Shown in pieces: positions 1 to 10,910 of a stretch of DNA of 64,000 nucleotides. This stretch comes from Acidobacteriota bacterium. GTDB taxonomy: Bacteria; Acidobacteriota; Thermoanaerobaculia; Multivoradales; Multivoraceae. The DNA is taken from NCBI GenBank assembly GCA_028875725.1, contig JAPPCR010000015.1:62001-126000 (forward strand), written 5' to 3'. The notes under the pieces were generated by a model, which ran no database searches, was not told the origin of the DNA, and was given only the letters and a program-made list of their open reading frames with translations. Position numbers and translations under genes: made by a program. Position 1 is the stretch's first letter, and every line of letters begins with the position of its first letter.

Positions 1-139
<139 letters not shown>

Positions 140-224
140 AGAGCCGGGATCGGTTATCATCTCCCGCCCTCGGAGGGACACCGCGCACATCCATCCTCCT
201 GAGCCCCAACCCAGCGAGACGATC

Positions 225-467
225 ATGAAAAGCGATATGCACCCCGAACTCCACCCGGTCGTGTTCATCGATCCGTCGGCGAACGCCGAGTTCATCTCCC
301 AGTCGACGATGACCAGCGACAAGACCCGGGACGTCGACGGCGTCGAGCACTACGAGATCCGGCTCGAGATCTCATCCGCGTCCCACCCCTTCTACACGGG
401 ACGCCAGCACTTCGTCGACAGCGCCGGCCAGATCGAGAAGTTCCAGCGCCGGTACGGGCGGAAGTAG
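225..467 (+). CDS. rpmE2: 50S ribosomal protein L31 type B
   Basis: An 80-residue protein with the whole type B L31 pattern: [12 protein letters not shown] near the start, an SQST segment, [11 protein letters not shown] in the middle and a KFQRRYG end. It lacks the CxxC zinc ribbon of type A L31, as expected for the zinc-independent form that replaces type A when zinc is short. It sits between leuS and the iron-uptake genes, but no operator is evident upstream and the Shine-Dalgarno sequence is weak. The start is fixed by the family's usual length. Confidence 0.95.
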   Translation: MKSDMHPELHPVVFIDPSANAEFISQSTMTSDKTRDVDGVEHYEIRLEISSASHPFYTGRQHFVDSAGQIEKFQRRYGRK

Positions 468-503
468 CACCCGCCAGGGACTGCGGAGGCCGCCCCGGCT
501 GAT

Positions 504-521
504 GCCGGCCAGAAGGCCGGC
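504..521. repeat. GC hairpin between convergent rpmE2 and feoB
   Basis: A perfect 7-bp inverted repeat (GCCGGCC / GGCCGGC) around the tetraloop AGAA in the 96-bp convergent gap. No T-run follows on either strand, so it is not a standard intrinsic terminator. It may be a REP-like palindrome or help terminate both transcripts. Nothing else is seen in this gap. Confidence 0.5.
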
Positions 522-563
522 GCACCGACAGTCGAGTCGCGGGCAGCCGTCAGCCAGGCCGGC

Positions 564-2864
564 CTAGCTCAAGGCCCGCCAAATCTGGGCGACGGCGAAG
601 CAGAGCACGAAGCCGAGGGCAACGGGCAGCAGGGCTGAGACCGCCGTCCAGCGGACGCTACGGGTTTCCTTCCAGATCGTGTAAAGCGTCGTCGAACACG
701 GGTTGTGGACGAGGGAGAAGAGCATCAGGCAGACGGCGGTCAGCAGCGTGAAGCCACCGGCCTCGAGAACGCCGGCGGTCGCGGTCTGTGAGTCGAGCTC
801 GAACATGACGCCGGCGCCGGCGCCGGCACCCGGCACGCCGGCCACGAGCACGGTCAGCATGAGAATCGTCGGGATCACGATCTCGTTGGCCGGGATCGCG
901 ATGATGTAGGCGACGAGGATGATCCCGGTCAGGCCAAGGGCGAAGCCGAACGGGTCGAGGACGCCGATCAGGCCCTCGGCCAGCGATGCCTCGCCGGCGC
1001 GGATGTTGCTGAGCAGCCAGATGACCGCCCCGGCGGGCGCGGCGAAGATCACCGCGCGCCAGAGCACGATGAGCGTCCGGTCGATGATCGAGGTGTAGAT
1101 CGTCTGCAGCACCCGTGGCGGCCGGTAGGGCGGCAGTTCGAGCGAGAAGGCGGACGCCTCGCCGCGCAGCACGGTGCGCGACAGGAACCAGGAGACGGCG
1201 AAGGTCAGCACGACGCCCAGCACGGCGACCGCGACGACGGAGAGCGCCGAGACCGCGCCCGCGACGTGCGCCGGTACGAGGCCCCCGATGAAGATCGACG
1301 CAACGAGAATCTGGGTCGGCCAGCGGCCGTTGCAGAGCGAGAAGTTGTTCGTGATGATCGCGATCAGGCGCTCGCGCGGGCTGTCGATGATCCGGGTGGA
1401 GACGATCGCCGCCGCGTTGCAGCCCCAGCCCATCGCCATCGTCAGCGCCTGCTTGCCGTGGGCGCCGACGCGATGGAACATCCGGTCGAGGTTGAACGCC
1501 ACCCGTGGCAGGTAGCCGAAGTCCTCGAGCAGGGTGAACAGCGGAAAGAAGATCGCCATCGGCGGCAGCATCACCGCGACGACCCAGGCGGTGGCCAGGT
1601 ACACGCCGTCGATCAGGAGCCCGTCGAGCCACCAGACCAGGCCGAAGGCGGAAGCCACGTCCTTCAGCAGCGGATGCACGGTGTCGATCAGGAGCGACGC
1701 CAGCATGGACGACGGCACGTTGGCGCCGGCGATCGTCAACCAGAAAACGACCGTCAGCATGAGCAGCATCAGCGGGAAACCGAACACGCGGCTGGTGACC
1801 AAGCGGTCGAGACGGGCGTCGAAATCGAAGCGGCGTCGCTCGCCGTCGCGGGAGACGGCGCGGTCCGCGATACGGGCGGCCTCGGCGTAGACCGCCTCGG
1901 TCAACGCCTGGTGGAAGTTCCGGCCCACTCCCCATCGCAGTTGGCCGGCGAGTTCGAGCACCGCTTTGCGGGCGGCGGGCTTGGCGGCAATGGAGGGCTC
2001 CGCCAACTCGGCGGCGGCCGCCCGGGTCGCCTCCGGTTCGGCGACCGCCGGCGGGACGGCCTCGTCGCCATCCTCCCGCACGCCCGGATCGACGAGTTCC
2101 GCCAGCGAACCGCTCTCCACCGCGGCAGCCAGGGTGCGGTCGCCATCGAGCAGCCGGAGAGCGACCCACTGCGGATTCGGCAGCGTGGGAAACGCATCCT
2201 GGATCGCTCCGGACAACCGGCGGGTCGCCTCGCTCAGCACCGGGGATCGGCCGCCGACCCGCCGCGGCCGGCAACGGTAGGAACCCGTCGCCACCTCCGC
2301 GACGACCCGGTTCAGTTCCTCCAGCCCCTCGCCGGAGCGCGCCGCCGTCGCCACGACCGGCACGCCGAGATCCCGCGCCAGGCGCCGCGCGTCGACCGTC
2401 AGCCCCTTGCGCCGCGCCTCGTCCATCAGGTTGAGGCAGACGACCGCACGGTCCGTGATCTCCAGCACCTGCAGCGCCAGATTCAGGTTTCGCTCCAGGC
2501 GCGTCGCATCGACCACGATCACGGTCACGTCCGGTCGGCCGAAGAGAATGAAGTCGCGGGCGGTTTCCTCGTCGAGACTGGACGAGAGCAGCGAGTAGGT
2601 CCCCGGCAGATCGACCAGCTTGTACCGGTCGCCGCCGTACTCGAAACCGCCCTCGGCGCGGGTCACCGTCTTGCCGGGCCAGTTGCCGGTGTGCTGGCGC
2701 AGGCCGGTCAGAGCGTTGAAGACCGTGCTCTTGCCGGTGTTCGGGTTGCCGGCCAGGGCGACGACGTAGTCCCAGTCGCTCATGTCGACGCCGAGCCGGA
2801 CGAGGTTGCCCAGGTGATGCGCCGGGCAGTTGGCGCAGTCGTGCGCGAGCGCGGGTTGGGTCAT
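564..2864 (-). CDS. feoB: Ferrous iron transport protein B
   Basis: A 766-residue inner-membrane Fe(II) transporter with an N-terminal GTPase domain: G1 GNPNTGKST near residue 39, DLPGTYSL (G3) near 85 and NLMDE (G4) near 144. The C-terminal half is strongly hydrophobic with the two gate regions of the family. A CANC pair near residue 10 precedes the G domain. An Ala/Pro/Glu-rich insert (about residues 245-300) lies between the G domain and membrane part. Its ATG overlaps the end of the DtxR-FeoA gene (ATGA), so the two are translationally coupled. Length fits the family. Confidence 0.96.
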   Translation of the reverse strand: MTQPALAHDCANCPAHHLGNLVRLGVDMSDWDYVVALAGNPNTGKSTVFNALTGLRQHTGNWPGKTVTRAEGGFEYGGDRYKLVDLPGTYSLLSSSLDEETARDFILFGRPDVTVIVVDATRLERNLNLALQVLEITDRAVVCLNLMDEARRKGLTVDARRLARDLGVPVVATAARSGEGLEELNRVVAEVATGSYRCRPRRVGGRSPVLSEATRRLSGAIQDAFPTLPNPQWVALRLLDGDRTLAAAVESGSLAELVDPGVREDGDEAVPPAVAEPEATRAAAAELAEPSIAAKPAARKAVLELAGQLRWGVGRNFHQALTEAVYAEAARIADRAVSRDGERRRFDFDARLDRLVTSRVFGFPLMLLMLTVVFWLTIAGANVPSSMLASLLIDTVHPLLKDVASAFGLVWWLDGLLIDGVYLATAWVVAVMLPPMAIFFPLFTLLEDFGYLPRVAFNLDRMFHRVGAHGKQALTMAMGWGCNAAAIVSTRIIDSPRERLIAIITNNFSLCNGRWPTQILVASIFIGGLVPAHVAGAVSALSVVAVAVLGVVLTFAVSWFLSRTVLRGEASAFSLELPPYRPPRVLQTIYTSIIDRTLIVLWRAVIFAAPAGAVIWLLSNIRAGEASLAEGLIGVLDPFGFALGLTGIILVAYIIAIPANEIVIPTILMLTVLVAGVPGAGAGAGVMFELDSQTATAGVLEAGGFTLLTAVCLMLFSLVHNPCSTTLYTIWKETRSVRWTAVSALLPVALGFVLCFAVAQIWRALS

Positions 2865-3907
2865 GCCGACGCCTCCTGCGCGAGCTGCTGCACCTGGATC
2901 TGATTGGCCTGCGACCGGCGCAGCGCGATCACCGCGCCACGCACCCGGTAGGCGATGGGATCACCCGAGGGGCTGGCCATCGTCGCCTCCACCAGAGTGC
3001 CCGGAAGCAGCCCCAGGTCGAGCAGCCGGCGACGCTCCATGCCGCGGCAGAAGCGGGAGAAGCCGACCACCAGCGCCTGCTCGCCGACGGCCACGTCCGA
3101 CAGCGATCCAGTGGCGTCAGCCGCTGCCGAAGTTCCGTCGGCGGCGTCCTCCTCGGCCCGAATGGCGAAGATGTTCGCGGCAATGACCGGCGCCAGTACC
3201 ACCTCGTCCAGGTCGGCTTCGAAGCGGATGCGCTCGGCCGCCACGGACGCGATGCGCAGCCTCATGCCGGGATGCACGCCCTCGGCGACCAACTGCGCGT
3301 AGACCGCAGCGGGCTCGTCCTCGACGTGGACCACCTCGACCTCGTCGCCGGCCTCGAAGTCCGTCAGCGCGCGACCGGCTCGCGGCGGCAGGTCGCCTTC
3401 CTCGGTCGGGATCGGGTCGCCGTGGGGGTCGAACGGCGGATGGCCGAGCCGCACCGACAGTTCCTCGGCCTGCTCGGCGGACGTCTGGTGCTCCCGGCGC
3501 TCCGCCTCCGGGTGCCAGCGTTCCGGCTCCAACCCAGTCTCGTCCGCGAGGTAGCGCTCCCACAACCGGTGAATGCGGATGACGCGCAACGCCTCGCTGC
3601 GTCCCTCGGCGGTCAACCGGAAACCCCCTTCCGCCGACACGATGAGCCCCAGCCTCTCCATGCGGGCGAGGAGTTCGGTGCTGCGCCGGCCGCCGAGCCG
3701 CAACACGCCGACCAGGCTTTGGTGGGTCGCCTGGCGGCCCTCGTACTCGCAGTCGAAGAGGTGCTTCAGCGCGTCCTCGGTTCGGGCCCGCAGCAGCGTC
3801 CGCCAACCGAAGCGCCAGCGCCAGAGCCAGCCGTGGTCGGGACGGGCCACCATGACGGCCAGCGCGATGACCGCGGCGAGGACGACGAGGGCGAGGAGAG
3901 GGTTCAT
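2861..3907 (-). CDS. Membrane-anchored DtxR/MntR-type regulator fused to FeoA
   Basis: A 348-residue protein in four parts. Residues 3-20 are a hydrophobic segment, then a DtxR-type winged helix (about 40-100), a dimerisation/metal region (about 105-150), an SH3/FeoA-like domain (about 175-245) and a second FeoA domain (about 265-340). Metal-site residues are visible: HRLWE, and HPEAERREH, which keeps the His, Glu and His ligands but has Glu where DtxR has Cys102, as in the Mn-sensing MntR. It is first in the operon with feoB and divergent from the metal permease, around a palindromic operator at 3963-3976. FeoA normally is a small separate partner of FeoB. That it regulates its own promoter is inference. 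Confidence 0.85.
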   Translation of the reverse strand: MNPLLALVVLAAVIALAVMVARPDHGWLWRWRFGWRTLLRARTEDALKHLFDCEYEGRQATHQSLVGVLRLGGRRSTELLARMERLGLIVSAEGGFRLTAEGRSEALRVIRIHRLWERYLADETGLEPERWHPEAERREHQTSAEQAEELSVRLGHPPFDPHGDPIPTEEGDLPPRAGRALTDFEAGDEVEVVHVEDEPAAVYAQLVAEGVHPGMRLRIASVAAERIRFEADLDEVVLAPVIAANIFAIRAEEDAADGTSAAADATGSLSDVAVGEQALVVGFSRFCRGMERRRLLDLGLLPGTLVEATMASPSGDPIAYRVRGAVIALRRSQANQIQVQQLAQEASA

Positions 3908-3962
3908 GTCGGTCAGATGCGCGCAGCCGCCAGATCGGCGTTCACTTCTGCGAATCGGATTT

Positions 3963-3976
3963 TTAGTCTACACTAA
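3963..3976. promoter_or_regulatory. Candidate metalloregulator operator overlapping the feo -10
   Basis: Perfect 5-bp inverted repeat TTAGT-CTAC-ACTAA in the 111-bp gap between the divergent feo and permease genes, set in a markedly AT-rich patch. Its overall look resembles DtxR/IdeR/MntR boxes. On the minus strand it contains TAGACT (3970-3965), a good -10 for the feo operon, so a bound repressor would block polymerase there. The DtxR-FeoA protein next door is the obvious candidate ligand, by inference. Confidence 0.6.
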
Positions 3977-4005
3977 CAATCGCCCAGTCGAATCGCCGCT
4001 AGCGA

Positions 4006-4011
4006 TAGGGT
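4006..4011 (+). promoter_or_regulatory. -10 element, leaderless start of metal permease
   Basis: TAGGGT lies 7 nt before the ATG at 4019 with no Shine-Dalgarno sequence between. It fits the TANNNT pattern seen before several other genes here, implying a very short or absent 5' leader. Confidence 0.5.
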
Positions 4012-4018
4012 AAACGCG

Positions 4019-5275
4019 ATGATCAGCTACGCACAGGCGACGTGGGAGGTGCTCATCGAGCTCGCGCCCTTCCTTCTGTTCGGAACGCTGCTCGCCGCCC
4101 TGCTCCACGTCCTCCTGCCGAAGAACCTGGTCCGGCGACAGCTCAGCGGCTACGGCGGGACGCTGAAGGCGGTGGTTCTCGGCGTGCCGCTGCCCCTCTG
4201 CTCGTGCGGCGTGATTCCGGCCGGCATCGGCCTCCGCCGCACCGGCGCGAGCAGCGGTTCCGCGATGGGCTTCCTCATCAGCACGCCGCAGACGGGAGTC
4301 GACTCGATCCTCGTCAGCGCCAGCTTCCTCGGCTGGCCGTTCGCCCTGTTCAAGGTCGCGGCGGCGGCGGTCACCGGCGTGGCCGGCGGCTGGTGGGTCG
4401 AGGCGATGAAGGACGAAGTCCCCGCTGTCGAAGCGGACGCCGACGACGACAGCGGCGAGGACCACGCAGGGACCGGCGACCGGGTCCTCCGCACGATCTC
4501 CGAGATGGTTGCCCACGGCAACGAACTGCTGCAGAGCATCTGGCGGTGGCTGGCGATCGGCGTGCTGATCTCCGCCGCCATCGAGGTGCTCCTGCCGCAG
4601 CAGGCCTGGCTCGATCTCGCCGCCCTGGGAACGCTCGGCGCCGCGACGGCCGCGCTCGTCGTCTCCCTGCCCCTCTACGTTTGCGCGACCGCCTCCGTCC
4701 CGATCGCCGCCGCACTGGTCGGGAACGGATTGCCCCTGGGAGCGGCCCTCGTCTTCCTCATGGCCGGCCCGGCGACGAACGTCGCGACCGTCGGCGCCGT
4801 CTACCGGGCGTTCGGCCGCAAGGCGACGGCGGCGTACCTCGCGACGGTGATCTTCGGGAGCATCGCCTTCGCTCTGCTCTTCGAATGGCTGATCGGCGGC
4901 ACGACGCTCGGAGGACTCGGCACGCACGAGCACGGGGACGGCTGGTGGGCCGTCGCCTCCGCCGTCCTGCTCGTCGCGCTGTTCGGCTGGTTCGCCGCCC
5001 AGGAGTTCCGTCGCTGGCGGCGGAACGCGAGAGCGGACCGGTGGGCCGCCGAACAGGTGGCGGCCGGCGAGCCGGGCGGCAGGGCCGTGGAGATCGCCGT
5101 GACCGGAATGACCTGCGGCCACTGTGTGGAAACGGTCGAGTCCGCCCTGCTCGCCTCGCCCGGGGTACGGGCTGCCCGCGTCGATCTCTCAGGCGGCACC
5201 GCGACGATCTGGGGAGCGGCTTCCGCTTCCTCCCTCAAGGCGGCCGTCCAGGACGCGGGCTTCGGAACCCCCTGA
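4019..5275 (+). CDS. Permease with C-terminal HMA domain (SO_0444-type Cu/Zn efflux)
   Basis: A 418-residue inner-membrane permease of the DUF318/SO_0444 group. The first half carries PLPLCSCGVIPAG (near residue 59), the cysteine motif thought to bind the metal, and STPQTGVDSI; the second half has the paralogous LPLYVCATASVPIA and a GPATNVATVGAV helix. A central acidic loop (EADADDDSGEDH) separates the halves. The last 70 residues form a heavy-metal-associated domain with GMTCGHC, which usually hands over Cu(I) or Zn(II). It is divergent from the feo operon with the candidate metal operator between, so it may be co-regulated by metal. Efflux is the family role; the metal is not proven. Confidence 0.85.
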   Translation: MISYAQATWEVLIELAPFLLFGTLLAALLHVLLPKNLVRRQLSGYGGTLKAVVLGVPLPLCSCGVIPAGIGLRRTGASSGSAMGFLISTPQTGVDSILVSASFLGWPFALFKVAAAAVTGVAGGWWVEAMKDEVPAVEADADDDSGEDHAGTGDRVLRTISEMVAHGNELLQSIWRWLAIGVLISAAIEVLLPQQAWLDLAALGTLGAATAALVVSLPLYVCATASVPIAAALVGNGLPLGAALVFLMAGPATNVATVGAVYRAFGRKATAAYLATVIFGSIAFALLFEWLIGGTTLGGLGTHEHGDGWWAVASAVLLVALFGWFAAQEFRRWRRNARADRWAAEQVAAGEPGGRAVEIAVTGMTCGHCVETVESALLASPGVRAARVDLSGGTATIWGAASASSLKAAVQDAGFGTP

Positions 5276-5306
5276 ACCGTCTGCAGCGCCCCAGTCGTTC
5301 TCCCGT

Positions 5307-5335
5307 TTGCACGCGACGCCTCGCGGACATAACCT
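5307..5335 (+). promoter_or_regulatory. Sigma70-like promoter of the transhydrogenase operon
   Basis: TTGCAC (5307-5312) and TAACCT (5330-5335) with a 17-nt spacer, ending 12 nt before the pntAA start. The predicted leader is only a few nucleotides long. Confidence 0.5.
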
Positions 5336-5347
5336 TCGCGCGCGGAC

Positions 5348-6475
5348 ATGAAAGCCGGAGTCGTACGTGAGACGCATCCGGGAGAGCGCAGGGTCGCCCT
5401 GGTTCCCGAGAGCGTCGCCCGAATTCACGCCAAGGGTGTCGACTTCCTGGTCGAAGCGGGTGCCGGCACCGACGCAGGATTCGACGACGACGCGTACCGC
5501 GAGGCCGGCGCCGAAATCGCCGCGACGGCCGGCGACGTGCTCGCGTCAGCCGACCTCGTGGTCCGCGTCCAGGCGCCCGACTCCAGCGAGATCGAGGCGT
5601 CGAAGGCAGGTGCGGCGGTCGTCGGCCTGCTCTTCCCGCTGACCGCCGCCGCGATGGTGCAACAGCTACGTGAAGCCCGGCTCACCGCGATCGCCCTCGA
5701 CCGGATTCCCCGCGTCACGCTCGCCCAGTCGATGGACGTCCTGAGTTCCCAGAGCACGGTCGCCGGCTACCGCGCCGCGGTGCTCGCGGCCTACCGGCTG
5801 CCCCAGTTCTTCCCGCTGCTGATGACGGCCGCCGGGCGAATCGACCCGGCCCGCGTCCTGGTCCTCGGCGCGGGCGTCGCCGGACTGCAGGCGATCGCCA
5901 CCGCGCACCGGCTGGGCGCAGTCGTCGAGGCCTACGACGTCCGGGCCGTCGTCAAGGAGCAGGTCGAGAGTCTGGGCGCCAGCTTCGTCGAGGTCCCCGC
6001 GATCGAGGACGCCGAGACGGAGGGCGGCTACGCCCGGGAGGTCTCGGAGGAGAGCCAGCGGCGGGCGAACGAGGTGATCGCCGAGCGGCTACGCTCGACC
6101 GACGCCTGCATCACGACGGCGTTGATCCCGGGGCGCCCGGCGCCCAGGTTGATCACGGCCGAGATGGTCGAGGGCATGCCGCACGGTTCGCTGATCGTCG
6201 ACCTGGCCGCCGAACAGGGCGGCAACTGCGAGCTGACGAAGCCGGGCCAAGAGATCAACGTGAACGGCGTCACCGTGCTGGGGCCACTGAACCTGGCCAG
6301 CGACCTGGCCGCGGACGCCAGCCGCATGTTCTCGCGCAACGCCGAGAAGCTCGTGCTCTACCTGCTCGCCGACGGCGAGCTGAGCTTCGACTTCGACAAC
6401 GAGATCGTCAAGGGCTGCGTCGTCACCCACGACGGCGAGATCGTCGACAAACAGGTCGCCGAAGCCCTGGCCTAG
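5348..6475 (+). CDS. pntAA: NAD(P) transhydrogenase subunit alpha part 1
   Basis: A 375-residue soluble NAD(H)-binding subunit (dI). The N-terminus MKAGVVRETHPGERRVALVPE is typical of the alanine dehydrogenase/PntA family; the Rossmann motif VLGAGVAGLQAIATAHRLGA lies near residue 176. The membrane part seen in one-piece PntA is absent and supplied by the next gene, so this is the three-subunit arrangement. With PntAB and PntB it transfers hydride between NADH and NADP+ coupled to proton movement. It is first of a three-gene operon; pntAB follows after 27 bp. Confidence 0.96.
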   Translation: MKAGVVRETHPGERRVALVPESVARIHAKGVDFLVEAGAGTDAGFDDDAYREAGAEIAATAGDVLASADLVVRVQAPDSSEIEASKAGAAVVGLLFPLTAAAMVQQLREARLTAIALDRIPRVTLAQSMDVLSSQSTVAGYRAAVLAAYRLPQFFPLLMTAAGRIDPARVLVLGAGVAGLQAIATAHRLGAVVEAYDVRAVVKEQVESLGASFVEVPAIEDAETEGGYAREVSEESQRRANEVIAERLRSTDACITTALIPGRPAPRLITAEMVEGMPHGSLIVDLAAEQGGNCELTKPGQEINVNGVTVLGPLNLASDLAADASRMFSRNAEKLVLYLLADGELSFDFDNEIVKGCVVTHDGEIVDKQVAEALA

Positions 6476-6502
6476 AACCCCGCGCAAGGAGGAGCAACCG
6501 AA

Positions 6503-6813
6503 ATGCTCGAGATCTTCCTTGGGCTGTACATCTTCATGCTCGCGGCCTTCGTCGGCTACGGCGTGATCAAGGGTGTACCTGCCCTGCTCCACACTCCGCT
6601 GATGGCGTTCACGAACGCGATCTCCGGCATCTCCCTGGTCGGCTCCCTCGTCGCCGCCGGCGCTCACTACAACAACGTGAGCACCGTCCTCGGCGCGATC
6701 GCCGTGCTCTGCGCGACGATCAACGTCGTCGGCGGCTTCTGGATCACGGATCGCATGCTGCGGATGTTCAAGAAGCAGGACCCGAAGGCTGACGCGGCCG
6801 GAGACGCCGCATC

Positions 6814-6817
<4 letters not shown>
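6503..6817 (+). CDS. pntAB: NAD(P) transhydrogenase subunit alpha part 2
   Basis: A 104-residue membrane subunit with three to four hydrophobic helices (FLGLYIFMLAAFVGYGV; LMAFTNAISGISLVGSLVAA; TVLGAIAVLCATINVVGGF) and a charged C-terminal tail. It contributes part of the proton channel of the transhydrogenase. A strong Shine-Dalgarno, AAGGAGGAG (6486-6494), precedes the ATG. Its end overlaps the pntB start by 4 nt (GTGA). Confidence 0.95.
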
Positions 6818-8226
<1,409 letters not shown>

Positions 8227-9309
8227 CTACTCGCCGAGGCAGATGCCGAGGTCGCGGGCGGTGGCGACGACGTCGGCTTCGAGCGGGACGCTCTTCATGC
8301 GGCTCACGGCGAGTTCCAGCGGCACGGCACGCACGGTCGGCGGATCGAGCGAGACCATAACGCCGAACTCCCCCTCCTCGATCTGGCGGACGGCCGCGGC
8401 GCCGAAGCGGAGGGCGATCAGGCGGTCGTAGGGAATCGGCTGGCCGCCGCGCTGGAGGTGGCCGAGGGTGACGGTTCGCGTCTCCTTGCCGGTGCGTTCG
8501 TGAATCTCGGCCGCGACCCGTTCGGCGACGCCGCCGAGGCGTTCGACCGGACCGCCTCCGACGCCCTTCGACCAGGTGAAGTCCCCGCCGACGGGACGGG
8601 CACCTTCGGCCGCCACGACAACGGCCCAACGCCGGCCCCGCCGCTCGCGAGCCATCAGGTGGTCGCACACCTCGTCCATGTCGTAGGGAATCTCGGGAAT
8701 CAGAATGACCTGGGCCGTGGCCGCGACGCCCGCGAAGAGGGCGATCCAGCCGGCGTAACGGCCCATCAGCTCGACGACAAAGATGCGGTCGTGCGCGTCG
8801 GCCGTCGAGTGGAGCCGCTCGATCGCCGCGGTCGCGACGTCGACCGCGGTGTGGAAGCCGAACGTGACGTTGGTGCCGGCGAGGTCGTTGTCGATCGTCT
8901 TCGGAACGCCGACGACCGGGATGCCGTGCTGGTGCAGTTTGAGCGCAAGCCGCATGGAACCGTCGCCGCCGACCGCCACGAGCGCGTCCAGACCCAGGCG
9001 ATGGAAACCGGCGATCGCTTCCTCCGTGAGGTCTTCCACGACGACCGAGCCGTCGTCCTGCTCGACCCGGCGCTCGAACGGATTCGCCCCGCTGCGGGTG
9101 CCGAGAATCGTGCCGCCGAGGTGGGTCGTGCCGCGGACGGCGGGCCGATCGAGAATCCGGATCTGGCTGGGGTCGAAGAAGGCGCCGTAGCCGCGCAGGA
9201 GGCCGACGACCTCCCAGCCGCGGCGGATCGAGGCCAGGGTCACCGCCCGGATCACCGCGTTGAGGCCGGGCGCGTCGCCGCCGCCGGTGCTGATGCCGAT
9301 CCGCTTCAT
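8227..9309 (-). CDS. pfkA: 6-phosphofructokinase (ATP or PPi dependence unclear)
   Basis: A 360-residue cytoplasmic PFK. N-terminal GISTGGGDAPGLNA binds the phosphoryl donor; VAVGGDGSMRLA and VGVPKTIDND form the active site, and the MGRYAGWIAL segment contacts fructose 6-phosphate. The family's donor-selective positions are mixed: Gly in GGDGS is the ATP-type residue, while Lys in PKTIDND is typical of PPi-dependent enzymes and of the group III kinases of actinobacteria. It follows the symporter gene by 37 bp in the same direction and may be the last gene of that operon. Donor choice cannot be settled by reading. Confidence 0.9.
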   Translation of the reverse strand: MKRIGISTGGGDAPGLNAVIRAVTLASIRRGWEVVGLLRGYGAFFDPSQIRILDRPAVRGTTHLGGTILGTRSGANPFERRVEQDDGSVVVEDLTEEAIAGFHRLGLDALVAVGGDGSMRLALKLHQHGIPVVGVPKTIDNDLAGTNVTFGFHTAVDVATAAIERLHSTADAHDRIFVVELMGRYAGWIALFAGVAATAQVILIPEIPYDMDEVCDHLMARERRGRRWAVVVAAEGARPVGGDFTWSKGVGGGPVERLGGVAERVAAEIHERTGKETRTVTLGHLQRGGQPIPYDRLIALRFGAAAVRQIEEGEFGVMVSLDPPTVRAVPLELAVSRMKSVPLEADVVATARDLGICLGE

Positions 9310-9346
9310 CGGACTGCGGAGAATCGCACAGTCGCGCGGCTATCGT

Positions 9347-10870
9347 CTACCGGCCGAGCTGCTCCCCGCCGTAGACGAAGCGCTCGACCTCACCGTGGAC
9401 CCGGGCGACGGTCTCGCGAGACGGGCCGGGGGTGAAGGCGGAAACGGCCACCGCCAGCAGGGTGTTCGCGAACAGACCCCAGAGCCCGCCGTGCATGTCC
9501 AGGGGATGCGCGCCCCAGGGCAGCGCGAACCCCAGATTCAGCGGGAGCGTCAGGGCCAGGGTCAGCAGCCCGGCGCCCAGGCCGGCGAGGACCCCGGCAC
9601 GGCTCAGCGAGCGACGGCCGGGAAAGCAGACCCCGACGATCGCCGGCATGAGTTGCAGCGCGCCGGCCCCGGACAACGTGACGATCGCCACCAGCAGGTC
9701 GCTCTCTGTGATCGAGAGCGCGAAGGCGACCCCCAGGAGCACGAAGACGATCGCGCGGCCGACGAAGACGTAGTGGGCCTGGCTCCGCCCGCGGGCGATG
9801 TAGCGCTGGTAGACGTCGCGGGTGAGGACGGTCATGTTCGCGTGCAGGATGGAGTCCAGGGTGGACATGGCGGCGGCCGCCGCGCCGGCCAGGATGATGC
9901 CGGTGAGCCACGCCGGAGCGTGCTGGAACAACAGCTCCGGGAAGACCCGGTCCGCCTGCTCGAGCTCCGGCATGACGAGCGCCCCGCCCAGGCCCACCAG
10001 CGCGGCCGGGATGTACAGCGTCATCAGGTAGATCGGCGTCGTGGCGCCGAGCAGCTTGAGGGTCTTGCCGTCCACCGCCGTGTAGTAGCGGATCATCATG
10101 TGGGGCTGGAAGATGATCCCGAACGACAGGGTGAGCACCATGCCGACCCACATGCCGGGCGTGAAGAACCCCTCGGGACCGGGCAGGGTCAGCATGTCCG
10201 GCCGCTCGCTCGTCACCCGCTGCCAGAGCTCGACCGGGCCGCCGAAGAGCTCGAAGGAAAGGACGAGCGCGCCGGCCCAGATGGCGACGTACATCCAGGC
10301 GCCCTGGAACACGTCGGTCCAGTAGACCGCGCGCAGGCCGCCGACCATCAGATGGACGACGGCGACCGTCAGCATGATCAGCACGCCGATCTCGAACGGC
10401 ACGCGGCCGTCCGTCGCCACGTCCATGATGTAGCCGAGGGCGAGCGCCTGGACCTGGATGTAGAGGATCGTGAAGACGACGGAAACGACCGCGACCGCGA
10501 TGCGCACCGCCTCCGACTCGTAGAAGTCGGCCAGCAGATCGGCCGGTGTGATGTAGCCGAAGGCCTTGCCGAGCGCCCAGATGCGGGTACCGATGACGTA
10601 GGTGGCGGCCCCAACCAGGAGGGTCCAGGCGCCGGCCGACCAGAAGCCGATGCCGTGGGTGAAGAAGAAGCCCCCGGAGCCGAGGAAGGCAAACGCCGAG
10701 TGGTAGGTGGCGACCACGGTCAGGTAGAGGACGATGAAGCCGGTGCGCCGCCCGCACAGGAGGAAGTCCTCCATGTCGACCGTCATGTGACGGTTGGCGA
10801 CGACGGCGACGCCCAGGGTGATCAGCAGGTAGACGCTGATCAGACTCGTCGCGACGACCCAGGTCTCCAC
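9347..10870 (-). CDS. Sodium:solute symporter (SSS family)
   Basis: A 507-residue inner-membrane protein with about 13 hydrophobic helices and SSS-type features: an N-terminal AVVANRHMTVDMEDFLLCGR stretch, VVATYHSAFAFLG, and AAAAAMSTLDSILHA in the middle, corresponding to the Na2-site helix with adjacent Ser/Thr. It should couple Na+ entry to uptake of a small organic solute. The small DUF3311 gene directly upstream is a frequent partner of SSS transporters, for instance monocarboxylate permeases of the MctP type. The substrate cannot be named from sequence. Confidence 0.88.
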   Translation of the reverse strand: METWVVATSLISVYLLITLGVAVVANRHMTVDMEDFLLCGRRTGFIVLYLTVVATYHSAFAFLGSGGFFFTHGIGFWSAGAWTLLVGAATYVIGTRIWALGKAFGYITPADLLADFYESEAVRIAVAVVSVVFTILYIQVQALALGYIMDVATDGRVPFEIGVLIMLTVAVVHLMVGGLRAVYWTDVFQGAWMYVAIWAGALVLSFELFGGPVELWQRVTSERPDMLTLPGPEGFFTPGMWVGMVLTLSFGIIFQPHMMIRYYTAVDGKTLKLLGATTPIYLMTLYIPAALVGLGGALVMPELEQADRVFPELLFQHAPAWLTGIILAGAAAAAMSTLDSILHANMTVLTRDVYQRYIARGRSQAHYVFVGRAIVFVLLGVAFALSITESDLLVAIVTLSGAGALQLMPAIVGVCFPGRRSLSRAGVLAGLGAGLLTLALTLPLNLGFALPWGAHPLDMHGGLWGLFANTLLAVAVSAFTPGPSRETVARVHGEVERFVYGGEQLGR

Positions 10871-10910
10871 TACCGGTCCTCAGACGGCGAAGCTGAATAG
10901 AGGAGCCGCG

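Noticed and set aside
504..521. Hairpin after rpmE2 as intrinsic terminator
   Set aside because: No T-run on either strand; kept only as a palindrome.
1266..2903. Very long open frame antisense to feoB; similar ones opposite the symporter (9260-10900), the TonB receptor (39521-41953) and the second VWFA gene (45792-48305)
   Set aside because: Arg/Pro/Gly/His-rich composition, no domain motifs; these follow from GC-rich codon bias of the true genes on the other strand.
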